Source: Evernia prunastri
Taxonomy: Eukaryota > Ascomycota > Lecanoromycetes > Lecanorales > Parmeliaceae
NCBI GenBank assembly: GCA_003184365.1
Contig: NKYR01000002.1
Coordinates: 124,976 to 188,975, forward strand
Reading direction: 5' to 3'
Length of the DNA stretch: 64,000 nucleotides
The translations under genes were made by a program, and so were the position numbers. The notes beneath the pieces are model-generated. The model was not told the origin of the DNA and made no database searches. It saw only the letters and a list, made by a program, of their open reading frames with translations. Shown here in pieces: positions 12,301-23,662 of this stretch. How positions within the stretch are numbered: position 1 is the first letter of the stretch; each line of letters begins with the position of its first letter.

Positions 12301-12886
12301 ACTCGGCACGACAAACCTTAGCGTGATCAAAATTTGCGTATCCAGTATCTTCTGATACTTTTCTAACCGCTTTTCGATACTGTGGATAGAACTCTTCTTG
12401 AATTGTGCTTTGAAGCTTTTGAATACTGCATCGACCATCTGGTGCGAGCCTGACGACACCTGCAGCGATTGGAGCTTCGCAATCAAGTCCTCTGCAGTCT
12501 TTGAACATTCTGACGCGACTTCCAGAAGTATTCCTCCATCGTTGAACAACTGATCGACATGGCCAGGGCTAGACGTGGAACTCGGTGCGTTCAATTGTGC
12601 TCGAAGGCTTGTATGGTATCTGGCTATTTCTTCGATCTCTTTGTCCTCAGCTGCACGGCCATTCTTATAAACCTCTCGACTTCTACAGATGATTTTTAAG
12701 CTAAAATCCACGACCTATATGTTCTTCAGTCAGACCTAATTCTCCGTGAGAGGTCCCAAGGTAAGAAAAATTCTATGCGTCCCAAACATGACATGCAAAG
12801 CCTCGAGGCTGTCAGAACAAGGAATACGTGGACGGCTTTACCTGTATCACACCACAAGCAAGAGAAAATGCGGTGAGCGGGTCCAT
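9391..12886 (-). CDS. NACHT-type STAND (NLR-like) protein, probably frameshifted
   Basis: Exons on the reverse strand: 12842-12886, 12317-12714, 10992-12259 and 9391-10942, with introns of 127, 57 and 49 bp. Exon 1 gives MDPLTAFSLACGVIQ, the usual start of fungal STAND N-terminal domains. A helical region follows, then RFLESLYFPE...RRETIDKAHETTFKW, then the P-loop GKAGSGKST (about 11882-11908) and the Walker B-like CIDGLDEF (about 11535-11560). A winged-helix region ends near FLHRTTSDFF, and a weak ankyrin unit (FLLDNGADPN) precedes an unmatched C-terminus. The P-loop frame and the Walker B frame differ by one position, and the crossing point (about 11555-11590) is too short for an intron. 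Hence a small indel, or a sequencing error, breaks the protein. Such proteins act in non-self recognition and programmed cell death. Confidence 0.75.
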
Positions 12887-13185
12887 GATTCTCTGTAACG
12901 CATCCAAAACTCTAAGAAATGTCTAACGTCAAGATAAACTTCATTGAACTCAAGGTGCCGTGACTGGAGATATTATTATTGCTTACCCCGCTTCTTCAGC
13001 CTTGTTACAGCCCTCTTGCCAAATGCGGCGCCTTTCCTATCTCGTCAGGCTGCAGTCATGTATCTGAAGCAGCTGCCACACGCTCGGAATTGATCACCTA
13101 GACTTCAATCACCACACTCGTCTACGTACATATCATTGCCGGGATTGTCTTTTACGCAAGTACGCGTTGTCTCCATTCCACGAAC

Positions 13186-14793
13186 ATGCCTCCAACCAGG
13201 ATCGTAGAGCTTTCGCAAACCATTGCGGATGGAACCCAAACTGTGGGTAAATACTTAACCGCTCGCAACATTGCGACTCCTTCGTTTGATGTCCATGGGC
13301 CCATCAGTATCAACATTCCACCCGAGTTTCCAGATGTTGCTGCCGCACATGCTGCTGTAATTGATGCAACTAAAGAGCTTCACAGTCTCATGCTGGGACC
13401 CACAGCACTTCTGATGAATAATGGAGTATGTTCACACCAGTGCTAAAAATTCAAATAGAGGACTTCGCACAACGTTTGAAAAAGGTAATAACAAGCTCAG
13501 CTCAACGACGTTCTCAGTCTTCATGCCATCTACCGTTACAAGATCGCTTCCACTTTTCCTGTTGACGAGGAAGCATCGTTCAAGCAGATCTCTTCGGCTT
13601 GCGGCTTGAATGAACCAGACCTACGCCGTCTAATGCGTCATGCTATGACAAACCATATCTTCTGGGAACCTCGGGACGGGGTCGTTGCACACTCCGCATC
13701 TTCGAAGCTGTTGTCTGAGAATTCGCTCATCAATGACTTCGTTGGGATACTGTGCGAAGAGCGTTTTCCTGCTGCAGCACGAGTAAGATAGCCTTGGAAA
13801 AGGCTTCAATTATCATTTTTACAGCTAAAAGGCTATTTAGGTAGTTGACGCCCTGGAGAGGTACGGAGGATCTAAGAATCCGATACAAACGGTATGCCTT
13901 CCTGTATGACTTCAAGACCCATACCTAGCCTCGCAACTTATTACGTTATTGGTTCTTATTATATGCCGACTGCAATCGCGCTTGAGACGCAGTATTGGCG
14001 TGTTTTTACGTGTCATCACTAACAGTTCCCGCGCCCCTTCCCAGGGTTTCTCCCTTGGCCACCAAACAGACAAAGGTCTCTACGATGAGCTGCAAAAATA
14101 TCCGGAACGCTCACGACGTTTTGCCGGTGCAATGAGTGCCGCTGCATCGAATATCCCACTAGAACCATTGCGGGGTGGTTTCAACTGGGGATCTCTGGGA
14201 CAAGCAACGATCGTAGACGTTGGAGGCGGCCATGGTCCAGTCAGCATAGGTCTTGCTAAGACCTTCCCAAGTCTGAGTTTCATTGACAGGATGTTCCGGA
14301 TGTCGTGAAAGATGCCCCGGTGAATTTGCCGGCCGAAGTTGAGGGCCGGATATCATTCATGACGTACAGCTTTCTGGAAGCACAACCTGTCCAAAGAGCC
14401 CGAGTCTATATTTTTCGCGCTGTCTTTCACGAATGGCCGGATGATCATTGTATCCAGATCCTGCGAAATCAGATACCTGCATTGGGACACGGAGCACATC
14501 TGATCATTGTCGAGTCTTGTCTGGACGGTACAGAGTCACTGCCTGCCTTCATGCAGAAGCGACCGCGGTATGCAACAATCAACCACTTCAGAATGATCTC
14601 GCTGATAGCCAGACAGCTCCATGGACCTTAGCATGCTTACGTACTTCTGATCTCGGGAGCGCACTGTTGATGACTGGATCGCCATCCTGCACGAAGCTGA
14701 TTCAAAGTTCAATCTGGTATCAGCGACTCCTCTTATTCACTCAACACAATGGCTTTTTGACGTAACATGGAATGAGGAAAAACTTGATTCCTA
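13186..14793 (+). pseudogene. O-methyltransferase pseudogene (COMT-like)
   Basis: The start at 13186 (MPPTRIVELSQTIADG) and several short exons follow the fungal O-methyltransferase pattern. Dimerisation and winged-helix parts (DVLSLHAIYRYKIA, GLNEPDLRRLMRHAMT) come first, then the SAM motif IVDVGGGHGP at about 14210-14240, then VFHEWPDDHCIQILRN and DDWIAILHEADSKFNLVSA, with a natural end at 14793. At least three frame changes are visible: near 14284-14290 (one base missing between SFI and QDVPDVV), near 14560 and near 14615. An in-frame TGA lies near 14650, just before SRERTVDDW. The substrate is unknown; such enzymes methylate phenols in polyketide or phenylpropanoid products. It is clearly a dead copy unless the assembly is faulty. 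Confidence 0.8.
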
Positions 14794-16661
14794 ATGAAGG
14801 GTTTTAGCATTAACAAGCTGTGGAACTTTGACCACGTCTGTATTGCTTGCTACCCAGGTTCCAGCGGCGTAATCAAACCTCGTCCGCTCGGAAAAATGGA
14901 TCCACAGTCTTTAGACCTACGTAGAAGGTGAAACAGGGGCACTTAGTAACGATGTTCGCAGAATGGATAGGAGCCTGACAGCGCTACTCGTACTCATCCG
15001 GCTTGACTCAATAAGGTCTTTTACTTGCGGCGCATGACAGCTTCTTAAAACTGTCGTTGTGATTGGAATTGTTGGACTGAGCTGCCCTCGACCGCGATTC
15101 ATGAAACCTCACTTAACTGCGATACCTAGTCAGCGAGTGAGGAGGTGTGTAGACGATGTCAGTACACTAGCACGCATTGAGATGAAGAGCACGAGAGCCT
15201 ATGGTGGCATGTAAATCTGAAGCACCTTTTATGATAATTTCTAGAGCGGATCATTGCGCACGATCTCTTTTCCTATTTGGCATATCGCTGGTGAATTGAT
15301 TTTCCTGGTCATCAAATCTTAACGCCTCCTACCATACCAATGCTTTAATAAAGACTTTCGATAAGCGATTAGACCCGTCGTAGACCCTTAAGCTGGGAGA
15401 ATGCCTATACTACGCGTCCTATTTGGCTGCCTCTCGTCAAAATGACCAAGCCCAGAGGCTTTCAAGTAGCATGACAGATTTCATCCACCATCTTCGACTC
15501 GGCAAAGCCCCAACCATCTCCAAATTCAAGGGGTCCTTCATCTTTATACTCCCGACTAGATCCCCGCTGTATTTCTCGTCCATGCAACTTAAGATAACAT
15601 TCATTTGGCCGCATAGTCTTCCAGAGGCTCCTTGATCACCATCAGCACTTCCTCTTCATCTTATACTGCCTTACTCTTCTATTTGTCTTTCTCTTGAGCA
15701 TACTATCCAAGTGTAGAAACCCACGCTTTCAAATGCCAAGTCTTCAAAAAATCTCCAGTCTTCGCATGGGCAATGAGAAGGGGCCTTGCATACGGCGTGG
15801 TTGCGACAATCGGCCGCACATGGCTCACGGCCCGAAGCGCCCCATTCGTTCGCCCACGTGTACACCAAAAGCCCCTCGGTATTTCCATCTTCTAAACCAC
15901 CGCCTGCAAGCTCATCCCAATGGCGCTTCGCCTTTTGCGGGCATGACAGTTGTCCTCCCTTCCAAACTTCACATCTACTATCTCGCTGCGTGTATGGCTG
16001 AGTGGAGGCGTCTTGATGAGGGGTTTCAAAATGCATAGCATAGAGGGAAAGGCTATAATGGTAGGCGACGGAGGAGACGCGGTACTGATGGGGGAATTGG
16101 GCGGTGGGTACATGGGGTCTGATTTGATGTCTGATGGCCGAGGCTCAATCATTTAGTTACCTATGCCTTTAGGCTTTGGCTAACCCGGATGATACCCGAT
16201 GTGCGGAACCAGCCCGGGCTGGCTCGGGCTGGCTCGGGGCGCCTCAATCCACTTTTGGCGGGCCAGATCCAGCTCCTGATCTGCAATATGATGAATGATG
16301 ATTCATGTCAATGCAGTAATCCTCGCAATAAAGTACTGACAAGGTATAACGAGTACGTTAATTCTGGAGCATACTGCCTTGCTCTCATGCTTTTCTCATC
16401 AGAAGATGAATCATGGTGCGTGTAGTAGTGTAGCTTCAGTCGCGGGGCTGCTTTCTTGTGTGCTCCGTCATAATGCTATCAAAATAGAAGGACATGGCTA
16501 GCTGCAGATATTCCCTATCTTCATGCACCGTCCGAACGCAGGGAAAGCTAAAGCAGTAACTTGACTTGGTGAATATTCTGCTTTTACGACACTGCTTTCT
16601 TTTTGATTTCCTTCAATTACTACTTACTCCCTTGGTTTCTAATAGTGTTCACGACTTTGAA
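14794..16661. other. 1.9-kb region without a recognised gene
   Basis: Overlapping short frames on both strands near 15670-16150 match nothing I know. A GC-rich stretch at 16205-16245 repeats the decamer GGCTGGCTCG. The last about 100 bp, pyrimidine-rich, would be the promoter and leader of the FAD monooxygenase. Confidence 0.35.
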
Positions 16662-17876
16662 ATGTCTAATCTTCGAATCTTGGTAACAGGTGCTGGCATC
16701 GCTGGCCCAACTCTTGCCTTCTGGCTTGCCCGTGCCGGCGCACAGGTAACCCTTGTGGAGCGCGCCCCCTCATTGCGGGCAGTGGGGCAAAATGTAGACG
16801 TCCGTTCCGCGGGCCTTGAAGTCATCCGGCGCATGGGACTTGAAGACGTCGTTCGCGATAATATGACGAATGAAGAAGGTATAGCATTCGTTGATACCAA
16901 CAATCGCATAAGAGCGCAATTTGGCGTCGACCGCAGTGGGAAGGGCGAGAGCTTTACGTCGGAAACGGAAATTTTGAGGGGGAGACTCGCACTAATTTTG
17001 TATGATGCTACCAAGGAGAAAGTGGAGTACATCTTCGATGACCATGTCAAAGCTGTCGACGAGACCGACGACAGAGTCCGGGTCACATTCGCCAACTCCA
17101 CGCCGCAACGAGATTTCGATCTCCTCATCGCAGGTGACGGCCTCAGCTCGGCTACCCGCGCCCTGGTCTTCCCCGATACGCAAAAGTCATGTGTACGCTC
17201 TCTGAACCAGCACACAGCCTTCTTCAGCATTCCCTGTGGGAAGTCTGACGGTACTTGGGCACGTTGGTACAGCGCTCCTAAGCGCCGCTTCATGGTGACG
17301 CGCCCTAATAATGAGAGCCAAACGATGGCCTTTCTATCCATCATGGGCGCGGGGGATAAGTTGCAAAACAGTGGCCGACTGCCCCAAGCGGAGCAGAAAG
17401 CGATATGGCATGACCTTTTCGCCGACGCCGGCTGGGAAATCTCCCGCATCCTCGCCGGCCTGGATCAAGCGGACGATTTCTACTCGTCTTTCAACGCCCA
17501 GGTGAAGCTCGACCGCTGGTCCAAGGGCCGCATGGCCCTCGTTGGCGATACGGCATACTGTCCCTGCCCCATCAGCGGCATGGGCACCACGGTCGCCATG
17601 GTCGGCGCATACGTCCTCGCCGGCGAGATCTCCAAAAACGGCGCCAACTACGAGAAGGCGTTTGAGGGATACGAAAGGCTCATGAGGCCGTTCATCGACC
17701 AAGTGCAGAAGTTGCCGCCGGGTTTACCGGGGATCGCGAGTCCGGAGACGGCGTGGGGGGTCAGCGTGATGGGTTGGATACTGGGGTTTGTGAATTGGAG
17801 CAGGTTGGATCGTTTGTTCATGAGGTTTGGGGGGCCGCGGACGTATGATTTTACGTTGCCGGGGTATGATATATGA
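16662..17876 (+). CDS. FAD-dependent monooxygenase (PHBH/UbiH fold)
   Basis: Single exon, 404 residues, starting at the ATG at 16662 (MSNLRILVTGAGIAG). An upstream in-frame extension begins only with TTG. Group A flavoprotein hydroxylase signatures are all present: the GAGIAG dinucleotide-binding loop near residue 10, the DG motif (IAGDGLSSATR) near residue 157, and the GD motif (VGDTAYCPCP) near 295. These enzymes hydroxylate or epoxidise small aromatic or polyketide substrates with NAD(P)H. The last hundred residues are hydrophobic (VSVMGWILGFVNW), which could give loose membrane contact. There is no adjacent biosynthetic partner except broken methyltransferases several kb away. The gene looks intact. 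Confidence 0.9.
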   Translation: MSNLRILVTGAGIAGPTLAFWLARAGAQVTLVERAPSLRAVGQNVDVRSAGLEVIRRMGLEDVVRDNMTNEEGIAFVDTNNRIRAQFGVDRSGKGESFTSETEILRGRLALILYDATKEKVEYIFDDHVKAVDETDDRVRVTFANSTPQRDFDLLIAGDGLSSATRALVFPDTQKSCVRSLNQHTAFFSIPCGKSDGTWARWYSAPKRRFMVTRPNNESQTMAFLSIMGAGDKLQNSGRLPQAEQKAIWHDLFADAGWEISRILAGLDQADDFYSSFNAQVKLDRWSKGRMALVGDTAYCPCPISGMGTTVAMVGAYVLAGEISKNGANYEKAFEGYERLMRPFIDQVQKLPPGLPGIASPETAWGVSVMGWILGFVNWSRLDRLFMRFGGPRTYDFTLPGYDI

Positions 17877-19017
17877 CAGGTTTGCCGAGGCCGTCACGTC
17901 CCCTCAACCGATGGTCTCTTTCGCGGTAGGGACTCGCGGTGGACGGGTTGAAGATCGTGACGACTTCGATTCGAACCTTGGATTCAACATCATAATTGGT
18001 CTGGATATTATCGCTAGTAAGAGGACCTAAGTGTGATGTATCAGGATGAGCCGATAGTCAGGGATGCCGAACGGCCTCTCATAATCTGCTATTATCGCCA
18101 TTTTTATTTACCATGTTGACCGAACGCTCTTCGCTACTAACCCCAATCAACCCCCTTCCCCACCTCCCACTCCAAAGCATGAAATGTCCTCCCCACCAAC
18201 GAACTTACTTACCCCTCGTTACAATACCCTTGCATAAACCGTGGCGCGGACTCGACTTGACCCTGGCGCTGGTGTTCGGGTTGGCTTTTGTTTATGATCA
18301 GCAGGACCGCCTGAATCAGGCTTCGCATCCGATCAAGGAGGCATTGGAGGTTGAAGAGAAGATGGGATCTGTGGGATGGGGAAATTGTAACGGGGTATCT
18401 CTTTCTTTGTAGAGCTTGCACGTTATTAAGGTGAATAAACACGTCCCATACTCTGAGTCGAACACCATGAGGGGAAAGCTTATTCCGCGTATTCACACCT
18501 CAGTACACATCTGCTTTCTCGAACCCTCAATGGGCCTCAAGCAAACCAGATTACGTCAGATCATCCTCTCTGCATTTCATGTCTGGTATTTCAAACCAGG
18601 AAAGGTCAGCCCCTTTCCCAAGAGCGAGGGGCATATACCAAAAGTTCACCAGGCTCAGCAGTCCCTGTTCAACATTACAATGCTAAAACTTCCCTCACCG
18701 TTGCATTTCGAAGTGCCCGCACTCCACACACTACCCTCTATCGCCCTTCGAATTCCCCCAGTACTTCCGAGTTCAATGTAGTTCATTGAGCATGAGCAAT
18801 CTTTTCAGTTGTTCCACTGCATCCACATGATTTTTCAAAAAGCTTTTATTGGCTTAATACTTTGACTGCTTGCCATCGAATGCACGTGGTTCTCCTGTGA
18901 CCACCGAATGCTTGGAATTACACGCAACTAGTTTGTCCACTCAATCCCTCTAACTCGGCGCCCGTATTCCCTCTGCCGTGAAGCATAAATTCCCCAACAG
19001 TTCCTTTTTTGAGGTGT
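17877..19017. other. 1.1-kb region without a recognised gene
   Basis: Short overlapping frames only. A T/C-rich tract near 18125-18190 is the only compositional feature. Confidence 0.35.
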
Positions 19018-19473
19018 CTAACACCCGTGTTGCTTGGAAGTGATGCTCAGCTCATGGAGCAAAAGTCGAAAACTGCCTGAAGAACTTACTTTTGGAATCC
19101 CACCGAGGCTAGGCTGCACGGAGAAGCAAACGCATCAGCCATATCGAACAAAGAGAGAAACCACAGTGAGAGCAGCTTACGGGACATCGCTCATCGGTGT
19201 AGCACTCATAGCCGCTTGCGCAATCGGCCGCGGAGCATGGTTGTGCGTATCCGGCGGTCGGCGTGTAGCCTGCTATGTCGCAGATACCTGTACATGGATG
19301 AAAGGTCTGTCTCAGAAATAGACTGGGTGAACGTTGGGGGCGAGGTGTTGGGGAGACGAACACTGATCGGGCGCGCCGGGGCAATTGTACGGGACAGGAG
19401 CGGCGGCAGGACTCGCCGCTACGGCGAGTATAGCTGCGAGGAAGGTGAAGGTGATGGCTCGGAGATCCATCAT
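19018..19473 (-). CDS. Candidate small cysteine-rich secreted protein
   Basis: The ATG at 19473 opens a signal-peptide-like start (MMDLRAITFTFLAAILAVAA). After YNCPGAPDQ a short intron (about 52 bp) would join to a frame reading HPCTGICDIAG, AQPCSAADCASGYECYTDERC. A second GTAAGC..CAG intron leads to a short tail, with the stop at 19018-19020. The predicted product is about 110 residues with eight cysteines, the profile of apoplastic fungal effectors or toxins. There is no similarity that I recognise. Splice sites are inferred, and the first intron has alternatives, so the exact protein is uncertain. Confidence 0.4.
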
Positions 19474-21878
19474 ATCTTCTCTGTGGAGAAAGAATTATAG
19501 CTGGAAAGTCTACGTTTGACTTGGGGACTCAAATCTGGACGCAAGAACGTGGAATAGTAGACCCTTTTATAAGTTCAACTGGTAGCATCTTTATCGGCAG
19601 GATTTATGAAGCATGGGCTGAAAAAGATGTAAGCAGCCGGGAAGTATACCTCGGCACTCGGGCGCTAACTGATTTGCAGCATGCAGGTATGCACTTCGTG
19701 AAAATCCCTCAGCTGAGACTGCAAGGTATTTATACGTTCGTCGATGCTACCTGCTGCATCAAGCCAAGCCTTCCATGCGTCTCGCTAGAGCCAGCCAATG
19801 GAAAGCAACGATCAGACAGTCAACTCAAAGCCGTAAAACAGCTGGAAATATAGACTCCAGACTATTCGAGGACGAAAATCGACGACTAACGTGGTCTGTA
19901 CATGATTTACGCAGCGCCTTGCGCACTTACCTCGCGAAACGAAGTAAGCTTTAACTCTTCCGTAAGTCCCTTGCCTCTTTTACTCTCTTTTAGACCAAGA
20001 TAGCTCCAAGCTCTTAAGAGATAGGAACGTCAGGGGCGCGATTTTGTGTGAGTATTGCTCCCAGAATGGGGATGGGAGTGGGGGCAGAAGATGGTGGGGT
20101 ACCAGCTAGTGGGTTCTTGATACAGGTATTGGAACAGGAAATATGATCGAATCTTCAAGATCATTGATCGCCATACGTCCGCGGATTCTCGGTCGGCAAC
20201 ACGATTGGAGAATGAGAGGGTAACGTTGCGGTGGCATCACCGTGGGCTTCTCGCCTGTCTTCATCGTACATACATGTCTCTGCGCACATGCCCCATTCAA
20301 AGAAGCATCGGTCTCGCAAGACAAACGAAATCTGCACCCTAGCTCACAGAGGAGCACCGAAACCATGCGCGATTTTCTCCGACTCCGCATTTCCTACAAG
20401 TAGAGATAGCGGCGCGGAGTCGGCACAGTGTCATGGAGACGGTAAGTGAAGGCGCGGCGGGAGCTTCGAGGTCACTTGGGTCGTTTGCCGGTCCGAGATC
20501 GGTGAACAAAAGTCTTTGCCGATAGGGGTGGGCGATCTATTTTAGAAGAGGTGTACTCTACATACTCCTCAAAACGAGGAAAAACCTTGCAACATTGTTG
20601 TCAATAATCTGGAATTTTGGGACCCCCCGTCCAGGCCTCGGCTCCAATGGTGCGCTTTCCGAAGATTTACCACTCGAAGTAAGGCATTTAGCGAGCTCAC
20701 TGGGCAGGTAACTCGTATCGAGTTGCCTCAAAAATTACAAAAGGCGGCCTCGGTTTCCGATCATGCTGAGAAAGGGACCAGCGGCCGGATAATGGCCCGC
20801 CTCGACCATACGAACCGAGACTTTGCTACAGTGACACTAGAAATAATCTATTCTTATCAACAGTCTGCACCGGTAAGTGTGGCTTCGCCAATTTAGAACA
20901 AGAGCGGCGAGGATTACGAGCTGGAATAATGTAGAGTATGAGCATTCGAGTACCGGGGAACCTTGGAATCTAAAGTTTAGATTACTGGCTGTTGACTCTG
21001 GGGCTGAGATTCTTTGATGACTCAATGAAGGCACAAGCCTTAGGGTCTAGGCAATCGATACGTATGATCTCGCATCGGATCCAGCCTGTTCATGTGGAAG
21101 CGACAACGGGAGTACAGCACATGGCATAGGCGTAGACTGGACTAAGTACTTTCAAAACAAAAATGGATTGCAATATCACGTGAGGAAGTTCGCTGTTCGA
21201 ATTTCAGTCATTTTTGTAGAAATTGTATGGTGTGATATGACTTGATTATTTTTACTGCTTTTCTGGAGAAGGATATCCTTCTCCTTATATGGCCAATATG
21301 TCTATGTTGCCACCAAATGTACTCCGAAATTTCTACCTGACACGCTGTCCTCACAGTACAATTTTCTATGGTGGCGGTAATCACACCACCGCCAAGGCTT
21401 GGGAGGCGTTGCCACCACATTGCCAAGTGTGAGAAATATGGATAATGTGGAAGGAATACCATGGTCCATTTCGCCATGGCGTATAGCCTCAATATGGCTC
21501 ATGGCTCAAATGGCCTCAAATCCAACAATTTTAGGAACCCACCAGCCAAGCTAATTGTACTACTGAGGGAGTCTGTGTCCACGAGGTTTCAGTGTCACAG
21601 TCGGACCATCTGAGGACATCAGCAAAATTATCTTATCTCATACAGGCTGTGCAGGAGTTGACCTACAACCATAGAAGGTCTACATTCAGCCTGATTCGGA
21701 GTCCTTCCGTCTTCAGCCTTGCCACGCCACTTACTGCGCGCTTCTCCTTTCATCAGCCTCATGTGTTCCTCCTGACGCAGCCTTGCCCTTACGTTGCACA
21801 TAACGCTCCTTTCCGCCCCGTCGAGATGGAGCTGTTTATTTTCCGTCTCGCTATTCATCAGCTCGATTTTCAGCAAAC
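19474..21878. other. 2.4-kb region without a recognised gene
   Basis: Only short overlapping frames. No RNA gene or transposon ends were recognised. Confidence 0.35.
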
Positions 21879-23662
21879 ATGCTGTCTCAGCGATTGCTCG
21901 GTCTCTTTGCGCAAATGAGCTATTTCCTACGGGCAATAGGTTTCGAACTCCTCAACACGCTGTTTCGGCGATGGACCGCGTACGAATTGCCCAAGCCTGT
22001 CCTCCGATGCTCCCGCTGGATCGCATTGAGTCGATGCTCTATCCATTTCCTCCCTTGCTCCGTGTTCCTCCTTCTCATCCCACTGAGTTTTAGCGCCATG
22101 TATCTGGGCCCGGGATTCTCATATCGGCAGTCTAATAGACTTTTCCTCGTAAGTTTCCAGATAGCGGCCAAAATCCTGGAGATTGTTTGCGTAGCAAGCC
22201 TGACAACCGTCGTATTGCATGTACTGAGGCATCATCTGATGCGGGACGGAGTACCATTAGGCTTCGTAGTCTCGGGCATATTTTTCAGCCAAGTCAATTG
22301 ATTTTGGAGCCCAGAAATGCTCGTAGGGGCGTTGCATTGTGTCAAGAGCTGGAAAAGGCTGAAGTTACTTACGATAATCATTGTAGCAGGGTCCTTGGCC
22401 TTGCTGATCGCTCCAGCGGCTGCAGTATTACTGCAACCACGGATTCAAAACGTGCCGGCAGGGGGTCCTACATACTTCCTTCCAGTGACTCCAGATCAGC
22501 TATGGCCCAGTGAGGTGAACGGCGTTGACGAGCTGTCGGAATGCTTCGGGAAGTACGCAATACAAAACATTATCTGCGCCAGTGCAGGATTCGAGTCGCT
22601 TCGCACTTATTTCATGAACTTCAATTCCTCGTTCTGGGTCCCAAACATGATGTGGGGTACCTATGCTATGTCACCCCTTGTGGTTCAGAGCCTAGCCGGA
22701 AAGATCCCACGACTCCTTAATTCGGGCACGGTATATGGCCTGAACAGAGAAAATAGCATGCTCCAATCGAATGCAATGACAGCAATATTGCAGGACTCTT
22801 TGACCGGAGACTGGCGTGACGCAACGAAAAATTGGTCCAAAGGTCGGATTTTTCGAGCCAGCAGCGAGTATCGATATGCCGATCAACGCCTCTCGTCCGT
22901 CTTGACTACAAGCCCTGAAGTGTTTACAAGATGCGCTCCGGCTCAAAATGTTTCCGCTGGGCAAAGCGAGATCAATTTTTCAATCAAATATTGGGTGGCT
23001 AGAACACTTAGCCCGTTGCAAGTAGGGTCGAGCGAATGGCAAGACGACGAAAAGCCATTCAGTATTACAATCTTAGACGGAAGAATTTCAACTCTACACT
23101 CTGAATGGTATGCTCTGCCAACGGACCAATTCGGCCTTTGACCTCACTTCTATGAACGCCCGAAACGATCCTCGGCAATGGCGCCTGAAAACCCTACCCA
23201 AAGCGCCCAACTACTTCGCCGCCCTACTTAGCAATAAACCGCGCGACAACGCCATCCTCGTGGCCCCGGCAAACTCCGACTACGTCCATTTACGGATGCG
23301 TATGCAGGTCGTCGGCTACGCCTAGTACGCCAGCGGCTCCTCAGACTACCTGGCCACTGCGGTAGTGGTGCTATACATGCTTGTGGCCTTGACACACACG
23401 GTATGGGTTTTGGCTAGGGGCGTGACGGGTAGCAGCTGGGACACCGTGACGGAGCTTCTGGTGCGCTGAGGGGGTCGGGAACGGGGATCGAGAGGCTGGA
23501 GACGTATGGACGATTGACGAGGTTGAGGGCTTTGAAGGTGGATGATGAGGAGAAATTGGTGCTGGTTATGGACGGGCAGGAGGGTTATCTAAAGGCGGAG
23601 GAGCCGGAGCAGGGTTCGACGGTAAGGTATAAGAGCGTTGAGATCGATAGGGAGTATTCATG
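21879..23662 (+). pseudogene. Truncated paralogue of the large polytopic membrane protein
   Basis: Starts MLSQRLLGLF and follows the same order as the intact gene at 32644-35070: membrane segments, LPLGF/LGIMAS-type loop, a helix then AAAVLLQPR...VPAGGPTYFL...LWPSEV (compare WPAGGASFWL...LWPSK), a large ectodomain, a last membrane helix (YLATAVVVLYMLVALTHTVW) and a tail beginning GTGIERLETYGRLTRLRAL. Lesions: an in-frame TGA at 22299, a frame change near 23110-23141 with loss of roughly 250 ectodomain residues, a TAG at about 23323, and a second frame change near 23462 that joins to the tail ending at 23662. It is a dead copy. Confidence 0.75.

Noticed and set aside
16649..17702. Long reverse frames opposite the FAD monooxygenase
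   Set aside because: Antisense of a GC-rich coding region; the forward frame carries all flavoprotein motifs.
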